Below are positions 22,001-37,000 of a stretch of 64,000 nt of DNA, piece by piece (position 1 is the first letter of the stretch; each line of letters starts with the position of its first letter). Source of the DNA: Symsagittifera roscoffensis. Its lineage: Eukaryota > Xenacoelomorpha > Acoela > Convolutidae. The stretch lies in NCBI RefSeq assembly GCF_963678635.1, contig NC_087069.1, positions 27,082,303 to 27,146,302 of the forward strand, in the 5' to 3' direction. The notes under the pieces are model-generated. The model was given only the letters and a program-made list of their open reading frames with translations. It had not been told where the DNA came from and did not search any database. The translations under genes were made by a program, and so were the position numbers.

Positions 22001-25000
22001 CAGTAATAGTTGCGCAGACAAGACACTAAGTCAGTGTTTTTAGTTCTCGCTGAGCCCAAAGAAATCAAAATATATATGGGTATTTTCCATTTTTTTCTAA
22101 TTGGTGCTATTTTTTTCCAAATTTTTTGAAGCTCGGCTATGTTTTGTCATATTTTATCTGAAGAATTTATGGGCAATTTAAGCCATTTTCACCAATTTTT
22201 CTCAATTTCTTGCGCATCATTCGATGTTCGATAGGGCTTAAGATTATGAGAAAACAAGCAGTTTCAATTGCTCAATATCAGAAAACACTTTTTGTTTTAT
22301 AAAATAAAAAGGAAACCCAATTAGATTTTTCGTTGAAAAATTTATTGAATTTTTAAGTTTTTGCTTCCCAAAAAGGCGCTTAAAATTCTAAAAACCAATT
22401 TACTTGCTTAAACCTGAGTTTTACATTTTAATTCAAGCATAATCCATTTAATTTCTTAATCCATTTTTGTCAAAGCGGGCAGTTCGAATCAATCAATTGG
22501 TTAAATAATAGATTTGTTATTAGTTGATACATTTGATATTGGTAATCAAAATTTGCCCATCGTATTTGAAAAACTTAAGACTCATCTGCTTAGTAGCATC
22601 TGACCAATCATTAATTTTCATTCACCTAAGTACGAAGTACATTTCAGTAGACTCGAGATCTTGTTTTTTTTTGAAGAAAAAAATCCTCTTCTCACAGTTC
22701 GATATTAAGTAACCGATCCCATCGCCTTCCGTACTGTTAGTTACAAACAGTTTAATCTTTAAGTGGTCAATAAAAAGAGATTGCCAGAAAAAAATTTTCT
22801 AAAAAGAAATGATACAAAATACATAATTTACATTCTAATTTGTCATAAAAATTCAAACGGGGATGAACTGAAAAAAATCTAAAAATTTAACAGTTGATTG
22901 TCTTAAAACATGAGTGGTATAGCTGGGTAAAAATGACTAGCTGGAGTATGGTGGAGGCTCCATCGGGACTCCATAATTAGCAGAGACGTCGCTTCTCCAA
23001 GCTTGTGTCGACTCGTGGGTTTCTAAAAACAATTTAAACGTATTTTCTAAAAGAATCTAAAAATAATTTAAAAACTTCTTACCCAAAAAATGGAACTATT
23101 CAAGTTTAATATAGGTAGTTTGAATCAATTAAAATCAGTTAGTGTAACCGGATAATCTTTTACTGTGTATTAAAAAAATTGTTACAAATTGAAGACTATA
23201 ATGAAGAGCTATGAAGTATCAATTGACAAATTTTACTCCAAAAAAGTGAAATTTGAAAGAAAGAATTTTAATCTATCCATTAAAATAAGTACCAGGATAT
23301 TGACCAACATTTTGGTACATTTGTTTGCTCAATTGACCTTGCGATGAGGGGTGGGCAGGGCGGTGGAGGAAAAATAATTTCTTCTGATGTAAAAAAAAAC
23401 TTATCTGAAAATCTTGCAAAAAAAATTTAAAAACGCAATTCAACTCCAAAAAGTTTTGCGAGCAAAACCAGCTCTCCTTCTGCCAGAATAGTTTTATGTA
23501 ATCAGAAAATTTGAACAAATAAACGTCTATCAATTAAGTTAAACGAGAAAATTTTTTGAAAAAGTTAACTGAAGAAAACCAACTCTGTGCATTGATAATA
23601 CAGCATGACACACATGTAATAACTCCAAGTAGGCAGCCACAAAACACAATCGGCAGAGCAATCACCAGTATGTAGAACCCAACCAGCTCACTAAAAAAGA
23701 ATAAGCATAGTCGATAAACTCCATTATCGAAGCAGATGAAAAACTTTAAGTTTTCAGTTTTTGTTGGACGCTTTTTTTCGAAAAAATGATGCATTATTTT
23801 CATAAACCACCAAACAAGATCGCTCAAATGAACGCTAAGCTTCATGTTACATGTTGCCAGAAATTCAGTATATATTTTAAGAAATTGATTTCGGGTCATC
23901 ATTTTTTAAGATAACATTTGGCGTCATGTGCTTTGCACTTCAAAGAAGTGATATTAAGAAGGAGCCCGCACCGGAGTTCCATGGATAATAATCGATTATA
24001 TTGAATTTTCGTGGTCTGTCTCAATAAATTTTGATAATAATCGATTATAATCGATAAAAAATGGATTATAATGAAACTATTTTTCTTATCAATAAAACCC
24101 GAATATAATCGATCATAATCGATTATAATCGATTATTTTTGAAAGAAAATGAAACTTGTTTTCGAGGCAAAATAATCCATTTTTAATCGATTATAATCGA
24201 ATATAATGGATTTTTTCGAGGGGTTACTCTTGAAATTTACAATTTTGTTCAAAATTATCTCATTTCCTGTTTAGTGCAGTTGCTACGAATTACATTTCAT
24301 AAAATTTTACATTTCAGAATAAAATTTATATATTTTTTGCCTCTACTTTTTTTAATTCATCGCAGTTTAACTAACACTTCATTTCACTGTTTTTTTTTAA
24401 CCAAAACCCTAATTAAACCAAATTTTCAGGGGTTTCAATTAGAGTTTCATAGCTTTCCCCACCGGAGTTCCATGGATAATAATTATAAAGTTTTTTTAAC
24501 CCAGTTTTTTTACTCCCCCACACCCACCCCCCCCCCCCCCGTTTACCGCCAACAACCCCCCCCCCCCCCCAGTTACCCTATCACTTTAGCTGAGGGGGAG
24601 GGGGAAGCTTGAGGATACGAGGGGATGACGGGGATGACCAATTCAAAGTTATGAGCTTTTGAAATCTCGGTGATGCCAAAAAGTTAAGCCTAATCGAGCG
24701 TGGTGCAAAAAACGAACTTTTCAAAATTTTTGTTTTTTTTGTCTAAATTTTATTCGAGGGGATGCCATAATCGAATTTAGTTCTAAAAATGAAATGGATT
24801 ATAATGGATTTTTATTTCAAAATAATCGATTATAATGGATTATTTTGGCAAAAATAATCGATTTCAGTGACAAAAATAATGGATTATAATCGATTATAAT
24901 GGATTATAATGGATTTTTATTTTTCAAAAAAATCGATTTTAATGACCACATAATCGATTACGTGGTCTAAATTTGCCACAATAATGGATTATAATGGATT

Positions 25001-28000
25001 ATAATGGATTATAATGACAACATTTTAGACAACATTTTTCCATTATAATCGATTATTATCCATGGAACTCCGGTGCGGGAGGAAAATGGTTTATATTCTG
25101 GTCTAAAATATTTTGAAGAAAAAAAGTGTAATTTTTGACTCACAGACTGCAGTCATGACTGCATGTGTTGTCATGATCACAACACTCAACTCCAATATCG
25201 TCATCCCATACATTGGCCCACTCGCACATGGAATCATCCGAACAAGCCACAGTTCCCCCGCGGCACTCGAGGGCCGAGAACAACACGACTAGCAAAACCG
25301 AAGAGATCCAATTGAATCGGTTGAATCGAACACTCACATTAGTCATGACAGAAAATCGGTCTGGAGTTTCTTAAATGGCCAGTTTTTCGTAACTATTTTG
25401 CTCTACTATAACGTTGAAAGCCTCCGTAATTATTGTTTTTTCTTGGTGCAAATGAAAGTGATTTTGACGTCACACAGTTTTCGTTCAATCTTCAATGATC
25501 TAAAATGGTAAAACTATATACATATTCTAAGTTTATATGTTCTGTTTTGCTTATTTATGGTTTGAGTTGTGTGTGTGTGACTCAACATCTTGTGCGTGTG
25601 TTCTATTTTAGTCATGAGTTAAAAACATTGTGACTTTTTACGATACGGCGTATATATAGCATGCGAAAATAGGTCGATAAAATTTTTATCAATGCTTAAG
25701 AAAAACGAGACAGATATTTTTTATCTCCTCGATACTCAGTTTTGCCTGATAGTTTTGCTTGATCAGAAGTTCTTTGAAAAAATAGGAAACCTTTAATATA
25801 CACAATTTTTCTTAGGAAGCTTGTACTTTCCGGGTCAACTAGTAACAAAGACGAGTCAGTTTTGAGTTTTCCTACCAATATCTGGTATACGCTTTTTTAA
25901 ATCCGACTCTAGTTGATCTCGAATTTTGTCAGTTATTGCGAGTTTTCTAGTAGGAACTTGTAAGTGTATGCGTAAAACTGCCACAATCAAACAAGATAAA
26001 CTTTACTAGCTTAAGATCAACTTATTTGAACAAAATAAAGAATTTTATAAAATTTTCCATATTATAAAAATTTTTTCCAGGCATTAAGCAAAACAAAAAT
26101 TTCTTAGAAGAAATCGAAAGATATTAAGAATTATCACAACGTTTTGTAAGATCCAATATAGTCTCACAAGATTAAGTCTCACAAGATCTTAATAGATAAT
26201 CATTCGCTGAAAAAAAAACAATTTGCCGGTGCTAATCTTATAAAATCTTGTAAGTTTTTTTTATAAATAGCATTCGTTGTAAGACCGGTTTGACCTCAAT
26301 AGACCAAAAATGCTTATCATACATTTGCATTAACTAAGTCTATAAAAAATACTAGTCATACAAATTTCATACGTTTTGCTAAAACAAACTCAACGAATTT
26401 TCAAAAAAGTTATCTTGTTTTAGCATAATATTCGGTTTATCGTCACAAACAAAAAACAAAAATTTTTTGTCAACAAAAAAGCTAATTATATATTTTCCAT
26501 TATTACAATCTCGTTTTCGTTGTTTGAAATTAGTTTTTTTGGCATAATATAGTCCTGGATGCACAAAAGTTAATTTTTTTCCATTTCTCAGGACAATTTT
26601 ATCAAAAATGCTCAAAACTCAAATTTATTTTGTGTAGCATGTTTTTGTATGCCTTAATTGAATTCCAGTTTTGAAAAAATCACTTTTGAAAATGTTTGCC
26701 AAAACTTTAAAGCCTGATACTTTCAGTTTCAGTATATCATTTGCTCAAGACAAAACTAAGACAATTCAGGCAGTTTCCGAATAATTGTTAATGAACATGG
26801 TCAATTATTTGGCGACTTTACTTTTGGGTAACCATGGTTTTTGCCACTTGTGTTCGGTTACGAACGCAACCCAAAAGTTTCGAGAATAAATTTTTAGAAA
26901 AACTTTTTAATGGAAAAATTCTAATGATACAGTTTCCATATATGACAGATCACTAATCATAGGCCTTTCTTGCCATTTTTTGCATGAAAAGTGTATGACT
27001 ATCTTTTTGGTCAACCCGGGCAGTCTTAAAACTAAATGTTTTTTTTGTAGAAGTTTCGCAAAAACTTACAAGGTAATCAACCATTTAAGCTTGACTAGGG
27101 AAGATAAATGGGAGTAAAAAATCTTAGAGTGTGCTTATGACCAACTGAAAAACGTAAACGCTCTGCTGAATTGCTTTGGAAGTGAAACATTTTCCAAAAA
27201 CAATGTCACTGGTTTTGGTGCATTTTTTCAACCTAATTCCGCTTAAGTTTGAAACTGCTAAAAAGTAAATAATTTGTTAATATCATAAAACATATTATTA
27301 TTAATAGTATTAGTATTATTAAATTTGGTGTAAATTTACCCATCATTCATATGGAATCGACGGACTATAAAAATTTTGATTACAAATACTTATCTTTGCA
27401 TTTTTGTATTCCCCATGTTACGCCACACTATACAAATTTTTTTGAGTTTGTTTTTTGCTTCCTCCTTTTTCGCTTTGTCATTGGAATTCAAAGCTTGTCT
27501 AAGGATTACGAGTTTTGACCGGAAGCACGATTTGATTACAGAAACGGTCCTTTGACGTTAGTCAAATTTTTTTGCTTTAAAAATAATTTAAATATTTTCT
27601 TTTAAGTTTTGATTTTTTAATTTTTCGACCACAGGCTATGTTAGTACAAAAATATTATTTGCGCTTGATAACGCATTAAAAAAACAATTTTTGGTTCGGC
27701 TTGAAATGATCTAAATTCCCGCTTAAGCTTCAATGCATCGGACAAATTGTATCACACGTCAATGCAAACTGCAATCAACAAAAAATTACCAAATTCAAAC
27801 CAACATAAAAAGATCACAGGTTAAGGATCTTGATAATTTCAAGCCTTGGGTCTCAATGTCTTTCAAAGTTTATGAAAAAATGCGTCGAAAATTGCTATTT
27901 AAAAAATTGAAAAACACCAGCAAATAATCCGTCACTTATTTTGAGCGCCATAAAAAGAAAAACACCAGCAAATAATCCGTCACTTATTTTGAGCGCCAAA

Positions 28001-31000
28001 AATTTGGGTTAAGATGGTTAAAAGTTTGTTTTAAACAGAAACTTTTTTTATTCCAACTTTTGATGAAAGTCACGGAAGCTTTGTACTTGTGTGTTTTTTT
28101 CTCAAGACAATTTTCGACTTTTCAACTAGCTATTTTTTTTTTGGATTTTTTCTATATCATTGAAAAGAAAAAACAATGTTGATCTTAGCTCAAATTAAAA
28201 AAAAATTGCTTTTATCAAGGCGACGCCCTAGAAAATTTTGACTGCCTTTAAAGGTCTATGGAGCAGAAATAACATGAAAAATTAAAATGTAATAAATGGA
28301 AAGAAAAGAAATTATTTTTTAATTTTTCAGAACTTTTTAATGGAAATCATGACCCATAAGCCATATAAAGTAAAAAGTGATATACTTCGCTCCTACCAGC
28401 AAATCAATATTGACAAATAAGCCTCTTTCAAACAATTTGGAACGATTTCTAAGACGGATTAATTCTCAGCGTTAATAGCGCGAAGTATATCGCGCTTAAT
28501 TGTCCCATATTGATTGAAGTGGCAATTATAAACCTCCATAATTTTATGCAAATGGGGCAAAAATGAATGATTTTTTTCAAATTCAAGCTCAGGACAAAAT
28601 TACTTTTTGAATGATAAAATTTTTTTTCGAAATTTGCCTGAAGAAAAAAAATCATCCGGGCATAAATATTCCGTTACTTTTGTTACGAAGGTCGAAACAA
28701 AAAAATATTTTTTATCGATGTTCGTAAAGTAATGATTTTTTAAAGAGTGGGGGATGATTTTCAAAAAAACGCGAGAAAAAATTTTTATTTATTTTTTTTT
28801 CGTTTTTTGAAAAACGTCTCAATTTTCCTGATTTAAACTATTCCGTAGACATTGGAATGCAAACAGAACATTCAAGGTTTGGCCCTGACACGAGCATTTT
28901 TGTTAAATTAGACAAAAGAAGTTCCATTTTTAAATTCACAAGCAAATTCTCTGCCATTATAAAATAATCATTTGATTACTAATGGACGAATTTTAGACAT
29001 TTTGAAATTTCGGATTGTTTTCAATAGACTTTTTTCAGAATAGACTGTTTTCAAGTTTCGGAAATAATTTGTTTCAGAGTACAGGAATAAATTCACCTCT
29101 CCCCCACCCAGTGTGTTCTATCACAGTTACAACATAGGTCCCATCCACCTCATCATGTTCACAACTGAGTTCTACATCTACGACGAGTATGGAACTGGAC
29201 AACTTCAGGCAAGGAAAAAAATGAGTTTAATTTTCAAATTTTACGCGTTTAGTTTAATTTTGTTTTGATAACTACTGTCGTTGATCTTCTAGAAGAATCT
29301 AAGCAAGTCAGCTGAATTACATGTGTACATAAGATTTTGATTAAATCTTCACTCGAGTGTCTTAAATGATTTATCAATCAACCATATCAGGCGCGGATCT
29401 AGGAATTTTTCGAGGGGGAAGGGGCGGAGGCTCTTTTTCCTTTCTCCCCACCTCACTCAAACATGAATTTTATGGTATACCGAGTGGTTTTACAAGGTTA
29501 GTTATGAAGAACAAATATGTTTGTCATGGCCTAATTAGTCTGCATGTCAATTTTCATGACAATCGGACTAAGTGGACACTAACTTCAAACATAAAAATTT
29601 GCAGGTGGGGGGAAAAGGAAGAAGAGCCGGGGCGGATTTTTTTTAGGTCGACTAAATAAATTGATTTTTTGAGCTCTCCCAAATCACTATAAAGACTCTA
29701 TTTTGACAAACTTTCTGCGTGGCAAGCAATTTTTTCAAAAAATAAGCTAAAAAAATTTTGGGCACTTTTTGGAAAATTTCGACCAAAAAATTGGAAAATT
29801 TCGACCCCCCCCCCTCAAAATTAGCCCAATTCGCCTTTATAAAAATTTTAAGATCAGTCATCCAAAAGTGAAAATCTCAGAAAATAACAAAGATGGGACC
29901 CTTTGGGGGGTCGGCAGCGGGTCAAACCCCCCCCCCCCCCCCCCCCCCAAATCCGCTACTGAACCCTGAACCATATCAAACATGGATTTCTTTTCGTTCC
30001 AATCATAAAGAACAGAGTGTAAAAATTCTAAAATGAAACAAAAAATAACCTCAAAAACATTTGAAGTAGCTGGTTAAATTACTCAGGCTCAATACAACTG
30101 GCTCGTGGAGGACCTGGAGAAAGCGAACACCCCCGAAGCCAGACAGAACCAGCCTTGGATTATCACTACCGGACACAGACCCATGTACTGCAGTGCCAAA
30201 GACAACGAAGACTGCGACGCCGACAACCCCATCCGAACTGGATACAAAAACGAGGCACCAATTTAGCTGTTAAGCTTTTTCGAAACAATTTTTCATTGTC
30301 ACTCAGGAAAATGACAAAAAATATGGGTAATTTTTTGAAACAAAAGACATGCAAATAGATTTCGACATTACTGAACTCTTCGCCTAGCGGTTTTTTCATC
30401 CGATATAAATTAGGTTGATGGTGGATTGCAGTTTTTGAAGTGTTGTTTTTCCAGCTATTCTTTAAGAGATCAAGATATATTTTTTTTTGGGGACGAACGC
30501 TTAGAACTAAAAAAAGGACGATAATGCTCATGTGACTTTTTATAGGTTGCAAAAGTATTTTTGTCTTTTTCAAAGCTTCTCTTACATTTTTCAAAAAAGA
30601 CTTATCAGTTAAAAAAACCTTTAAATTGGGCCGATCATATCAATACAATTTTGGTGATCAAAAAAGCTAAATTGACGCCACATATCAGTATTACAAATTG
30701 GAAGATCTATTCTACCAAAACGGAGTCGATATCCAGCTATACGGACACAAGCACAACTACGAAAGAATGTATCCAATGTACAATTACGACTGGGAGCGAG
30801 TTCAAAACTCATCACTTTATCTGGACCCTAAGTACCCTGTTCACGTGATCACAGGTAACCTCCGCAAAAATAACATTACCTTTGTTTGACTTCCCTAGTC
30901 AAACTAAATATCCATAAATGTCAAAAAAGAAACGTTGTGAAAAAGGACAGGTTGCCCGGGTTGAGTTTTCGACTTTATGTTTCGAGCAAAATGGTCGAGC

Positions 31001-34000
31001 CAGATGCCATTGTGTGACCAAAAAACCATAGTCACGCAGGGCCTATAGACAAATTGATTCGAAGCATAAAGTTAAGTTAGTTTAAACATAATGTCGAACT
31101 GGGTCAAAACATAATGTCGATTTGGGTCGAAACATAAAAATCGAATTAGGTCGAAACATAAAGTCGAATTGGGTCGAAACATAAAGTCGAACTGGGCCGT
31201 ACCAGTTATCATAATTCGACCAAAAATCTGCTTGGCACGGGCCTATAGTCGAATTGAAAGTCGACACAAAGTCGAACTGAAATTTCAGATATTCTTTTTG
31301 CTTGCAAACTGTTAACAGAAGCTTATTGCAAAAAAAAATAATTCATTGTGTGTCCTATGCGCAGTTAGCCAGAGCAACATATTTCGTGATCATATACAGG
31401 ACGGCCACGAGAAGACCTACACATGGTCCCAAAGTACAAAACTAAGCAACGTTTTTAGAGCAACGACAAAAAAATTGTTACCAGGAAAAGTGAAACTAGG
31501 AAAAACTCAAGTTGACCATTAGTCAACTACAAAAATAACAAAACAACAGTCCTCATTTCATAAACTTATCATCAGTTATGATACCACAACACAGTTTCTC
31601 AGTTGAAGCTAAAGCTAAAAATATTTTTTTTTGAAATTTTTTGGTACAATTTGCACGAAGCTACTGTCATCATCAATTAAATTACCATCAAGTTTACTCA
31701 TTTTGAAGCTCGTCAAGTTATCATCATCATCAATAAGTTACCAACGGATTACTCACCTTGAAGCTAAAGCTAAAAAAAAAATTTTTTGTTTAAACTTTTG
31801 GTACAACTTGCACAAAGCGACTGTCATCATCAATCAAATTACCAACTCAGTTAATCACTCTAATTACTCTAAAAAGCCATGTTTGATCACGCACAATAAG
31901 CAATGAAATCAAACCTCGCTATAACGGTGTACAGCCTGACTAACACTACAGTTTCAAAAACAGAGTACACGGAACTGAAGTTTTACCTTCAGTCGAGTCG
32001 GTCGGAACATAGATATTCTTCTTCGAGGCAGTCGAAACATAAGTTGAAAAACTCGACCCGGTAGTCGTACCGTCTCAGCCCTGGTCGCAAAAGTCGCGGC
32101 TGAGTTTTTTGGTCGCGAAAATCTGGAAATGTCAAATCTTGTTCGTGAAAGTCTAGACATACCAAATATAGGTTACACTGGATCATTGTGGTGGCAAAAA
32201 TCTGCACATGCCAAAAAATTGTCGCAAAAGTCTGGAAATATGGAGGGGACCTCAACGCTGGTTGCACTCGGTTGAAACGTTTTTGTTTGGTCGAACTCGG
32301 TCAAAATGCTTTTTCTGGGTCGAACTTGGTCGGAACAGATATGGTTCAGTCGAACTTGGTTGCAACATAAGAACCTTATGTTGCGCCGATGAAAGCTTAT
32401 GTCGCTTAGTCAAACTTGATCAAAATGTAAACGTTTTCAGTCGCGTTAGTAAAAAATTACGCGTTTTTGGTCGCGCCGATCAAAATATAGGCGTTTTTCG
32501 TCGCGCTGATCGAAACAAAAAGTCGAAATCTCGCCATGAATGACAAAAGGTGGTTGTCATAGAATTCCATTGATTTCAAAACAATACATGAAGACCGCAT
32601 GGCTTTTTCCAATAGATTAAATTTTGAATCGATAACAATTGATAATAATTGTTACCATTAAGCAAAAATGAGATTCTTTAAACAAAATTAGATTATTTAA
32701 ATGGTACTTATTCAATGGTATTCGGCTTCGTGATTTTATAATTGTCCTTGACTAGCTATCCTCAAATGGCTGTCAAATGGCAAAAGACATTTTTGAGTAA
32801 AAGTTTGAATAACAAAAAGTTAAAGGTAATAAAATATAATTAAAAAATAATCGCCAATTGTGTTTTTAAGGAAGCTAATAATTAACATTTTCTTTGATTT
32901 GCATATTGTTTCACAGTATTTTGATTCAAAAAGTACCTAAACACCATACAAATGTTGATTTCCTTGTATTATCGTTCAGCGATTTCATAACCAACAACGG
33001 ACTGCTAATCTTTTCAATTAAAATTTTCCAAATAAAAACATTCAAGGTTCCAAACTTTAGAAAAAAACTTTTTAGGACAGTTAATCAAGGTCAATTACAA
33101 ATTTGAGAACAACTGTATTCGTCACGCAGTGTTACCACAGTTATTGAAAAATGCTAATTTAAACCTGCTTTTAATATTGGTAAAACCGCTCAAAAGCATC
33201 AAACATTACTCATACATCGGTTAACTCCAATTTTTTCAACAGTTTTTGAGCGATTGCTAGAAAAACAGAAGGTTGATATGAAGAAAAGTGATTGTATTTC
33301 TAAAAATGAATTTGGGTCTCGTAAGCACTTATTCAAACCTGGAGCTTTTTGTTCCGACTTTCGATACGAAAGTAATTGTTCCGACTTTCGATACGAAAGT
33401 AACGGAATATTTGTGCTCGGGGTGGGTTTTTTTTTCTTCAGACAAATTTCGACTTTTTAACTAGCCATTTTCGACAGAATTTTTTTATATCATTCAAAAA
33501 GTATTGTTTTGCTGAGCTTAAATTTGAAAAGATATTTCACCTTTGATCATTTTTCGTAATGTTATGAGGGTTTAAAGTTTGCCATTTTGGCCATTTTGAC
33601 CAATTTGGGACAATTAACACGCGATATAATTCGCGCTAATAACGCGTAAGCGGAGATTTAATCCGTACTAGAAATCTTTCCAAATTGGCTTATTTGCCAT
33701 AATTGATTTGTTACAAGGAACGAAATCTATCCTTTTGTACTTTATATGGCGTGTGGGGGATGATTTTCATTACAAAAAAATTCAAATTTTAGAAAAAAAA
33801 TTTTCATTTTATTTTATTTCGTTTAATTTTTTCATGTTAATACTGCTCCATAAACCTTAAAAGGCAGTCGGAACAATCAGGGCTTCGCCCTGATACGAGC
33901 AGTCTTGTTTACAATTCGCTTCTGATATAGGTAGTAACAACAATTACTTCTACAGATCTTTTGTCTTTCGGTCGTCAATACTGTGTGATTTGACCCCAAT

Positions 34001-37000
34001 TTGAGTTGAAGTTGACAATTTTAGAAAAATTACATTTCGAAAAGAAAATTTTTATATAGGTCAAGTCGAAAATTTTGAAAACTTAAAGTCGGAAAAATTC
34101 ATTAAAGATTGCTTCTCGATTGTATTCAAACGCCGGCAAGAGTACCACAAAGCAATTTTTTGACCCCTTTGCTAATTAGCAGTTATGTCAAATCGCTAGA
34201 CAAAAAATTGATAAAAACGGAGAACTGATAGGAAAACGCAGATAACAATTTCAATTCTTGCTTGTATTTCAGCCTCAAGTGCTGTAAAAACAATTCTAGT
34301 AGACAGTCTAGCTGGATTTATCTGTCTTTCATTATTTTCAAGACCACTTTAAACCGCAGTAATACAAAGTGTGCCATTTTTGCCAAAGCTTACAAATATA
34401 TTATAGAAAAATAGCGGCCACTCTGAAACTATAAAAAAATGAGATTATACTCACACTGAAGCCGAGAATTAGAAATGTTCTGATGAAAACTGATACTGAA
34501 AAAAAAAGTTTAGCTTACTAAAAAAGCTCTCAGATGATTAATTCATTTTTTTCGAGTTACTTAAAAAACTAAGATAAAAATTGCCTAGAGTTGTTTGTAG
34601 ATTCTAAGGGGCTGCAAATAATCGAAAACACAAAAAATTGTAAGATCAAGTGTTATATGGTGCTAATTCAGTTCATGAGAGTTCTCTACTTCTAGCCATC
34701 AATCAGCTGTAATTTGTGGTGCTAATTAATTCTTGGCAGGTCCCGGCCTTCGGTGTTGTCTGTCATCGTCGGTTGGCCTCTGTAATTACTCTTGGATTTA
34801 ACTTTGTAGGATTAAGTTAGATTACTGTCGGAATTTACCATATTGTACAATCACCATTTTCAACATGGCGCAGCCAGCAGTTACAAGTGGGGGGAGGAGA
34901 AACCCACTTGGCATCACCGGATTCTGTCCTCTGAAATGCAACGAACCGCCAATGCTTTGGGAGTTTTGGCTGAATAGATTCCAGTGGGGAATGGTTGCGA
35001 AACACTCGATAAACCCGAAAAGTTTCTATTTTGCGGCCACGTTGCCGATGCCCAGGTTAGAGCTTTGCCACCGGATGTGGACGGGGAAAACTGGTTGGAA
35101 AGCGTGCAAACTTTGATATCAAACTTGGACTTGTGTCTGGACCAGAAGAGGCAGGACGAGCTGCATAAGAGACGACCGCATTTGGTCCTTTCAACAACTC
35201 GTTACCCGAGGCTTTCAGACGCAATAGAATCGGAGTTCAAGAAGGAAAGAATTGAGATCTAAGAAACATTTCAACTTCTCGCTAGGACAATTTCATTCAA
35301 ATTTGAGCGGGCTCGCAGCCAGATGCAAGTTTGAGGCATAGAAGATCGAATTCTAGGGGACGTGTTCGTTGTAAACATGAAAAATCGCGAAGCGCAAAAT
35401 GAATTGTGTCAATCCACCAAAACACCGGAGGGCTCCATCCAGGTAAATCCAAGTGAACCAGTAGTACACTCGTGGGATCCCGATAGCTCAGAAGACTACA
35501 TGGTGATGACTGTACGACACAAAAATTTCACCGAACTCAAGATCGCCGGGGCACAACTGCCAATTTGCATAAATGGGAAAGCTAGTCGGGTGTGGCTGAA
35601 TGGTGGGTCTCCGATTTCTCTTTTCATTATCGGAGAACTGAAACGAACCCTCGGAGCATTGAGTCTGAAAACGGATGCACTCTCGGTGGAAGATCATGCG
35701 TTTCGAGACAACGGAATTAATCCTCAAAAACTGATCGGAACAATGATTGTAATTCTGGAATCTAACGGATGAAAAGGGGACGTGAAGATAAAAGTCATAG
35801 GGGGAGTCGGCCGTCCATCATCGGAAGAGATTTGATGACACAGTTCGGCCTGCAGTTGATTCAACATACGCCAGGGGATCAGATCAGGTCTATCAAGGAG
35901 GAGCCGAAGGGGGTATCGAGACAAAGAGCTGCATTGGACTCGTGGCAGGACTACTTTAGTGAGCAGTTTTCAAAACTTTTTCGTAAGGTAGGAAAAATAA
36001 GAAATTAAAAAGAGCCGTCGAAATTTTTGAAAAAATGACACTAATACAATAGAAGGGCCGGCAAGTTCCAATTACATTGCTGGATACGTGGATAGCAAAA
36101 TTCAAAAATTACTGTAGCAAGGGCATTTTGAAAAATTAGAAGATTCTTCATATAAAAACTTCGTATTGCCAATTGTTATAACAGCGAAAAAAGACGAATT
36201 AGTAAAACTAGCGCTCTAATTGAGAGAACCTAAAAAACAGGCGCACAAAAAAAATATCAGATGCCGAATATAAAACAGATGATGGACACCGTCGGGCAAA
36301 CTATCAGTGAGAAGAAACCGGGTGATATATTTTTTCTCGACGATGGACCTGACGTACGCCTATGGTCAACTACCGTTAAGTGCGGAAAAAAATTTATAAT
36401 GCAATTTTTACTCCTTGAGAGGTCGATAGACTAGTACGTATCGGTTCAAAACAGGGTTTTATGGGCTAACCATAATGCCGGCCACAATGCCGAGTTTCAG
36501 CGCGAATTGGATTGCATCTTTTCGGAATTTCCACAGCCGTACGCGTTCATAGACACCAAGGGAACGGAAATAGTTCATATCGTGACAGCCGGGAAAATTC
36601 TCAAAAAATTGGATAAAGAAAATATGACCTTAAAGCTCACAAAACGTAAATTTCGCAGAGGTGCGGAAAACGTATCCCATCGAATCATTGAAACCGCCTC
36701 GTACACTATCGCATTTGAACTCGTTTATGGGGTCGATTCATGGCCTTCGTAAGTATTTGACGGAGTAGACCAAATCTTCCTCATCACTACGCTCCCTCAT
36801 GAGCAAAATCAACGACGGTATCTAAACGACCGAATGCCAACGCGGTTTTGAAAACTTCGAGAAAACAGTTGCAAACATCGTTGAATTTCGCCATTTCGAT
36901 ATTCATAAGGATATAACAAATGTGTGCGACGCAAGCCATAAGGATTTAGGTGCCGTCCTCAACCAGTTGAGAGTGGAAGAGTGGAGACCCATTTCATTTG

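Noticed and set aside
21532-22029. 165-codon plus-strand frame
   Set aside because: Lies over repeat family P and a C-run; a similar reading in the 29.65-kb copy reflects repeat similarity, not a gene.
23534-23902. 122-codon minus-strand frame taken as one intronless membrane protein
   Set aside because: The part before the acceptor at 23691 is low-quality, and splicing from 25144 gives a better protein with signal peptide and matching phase.
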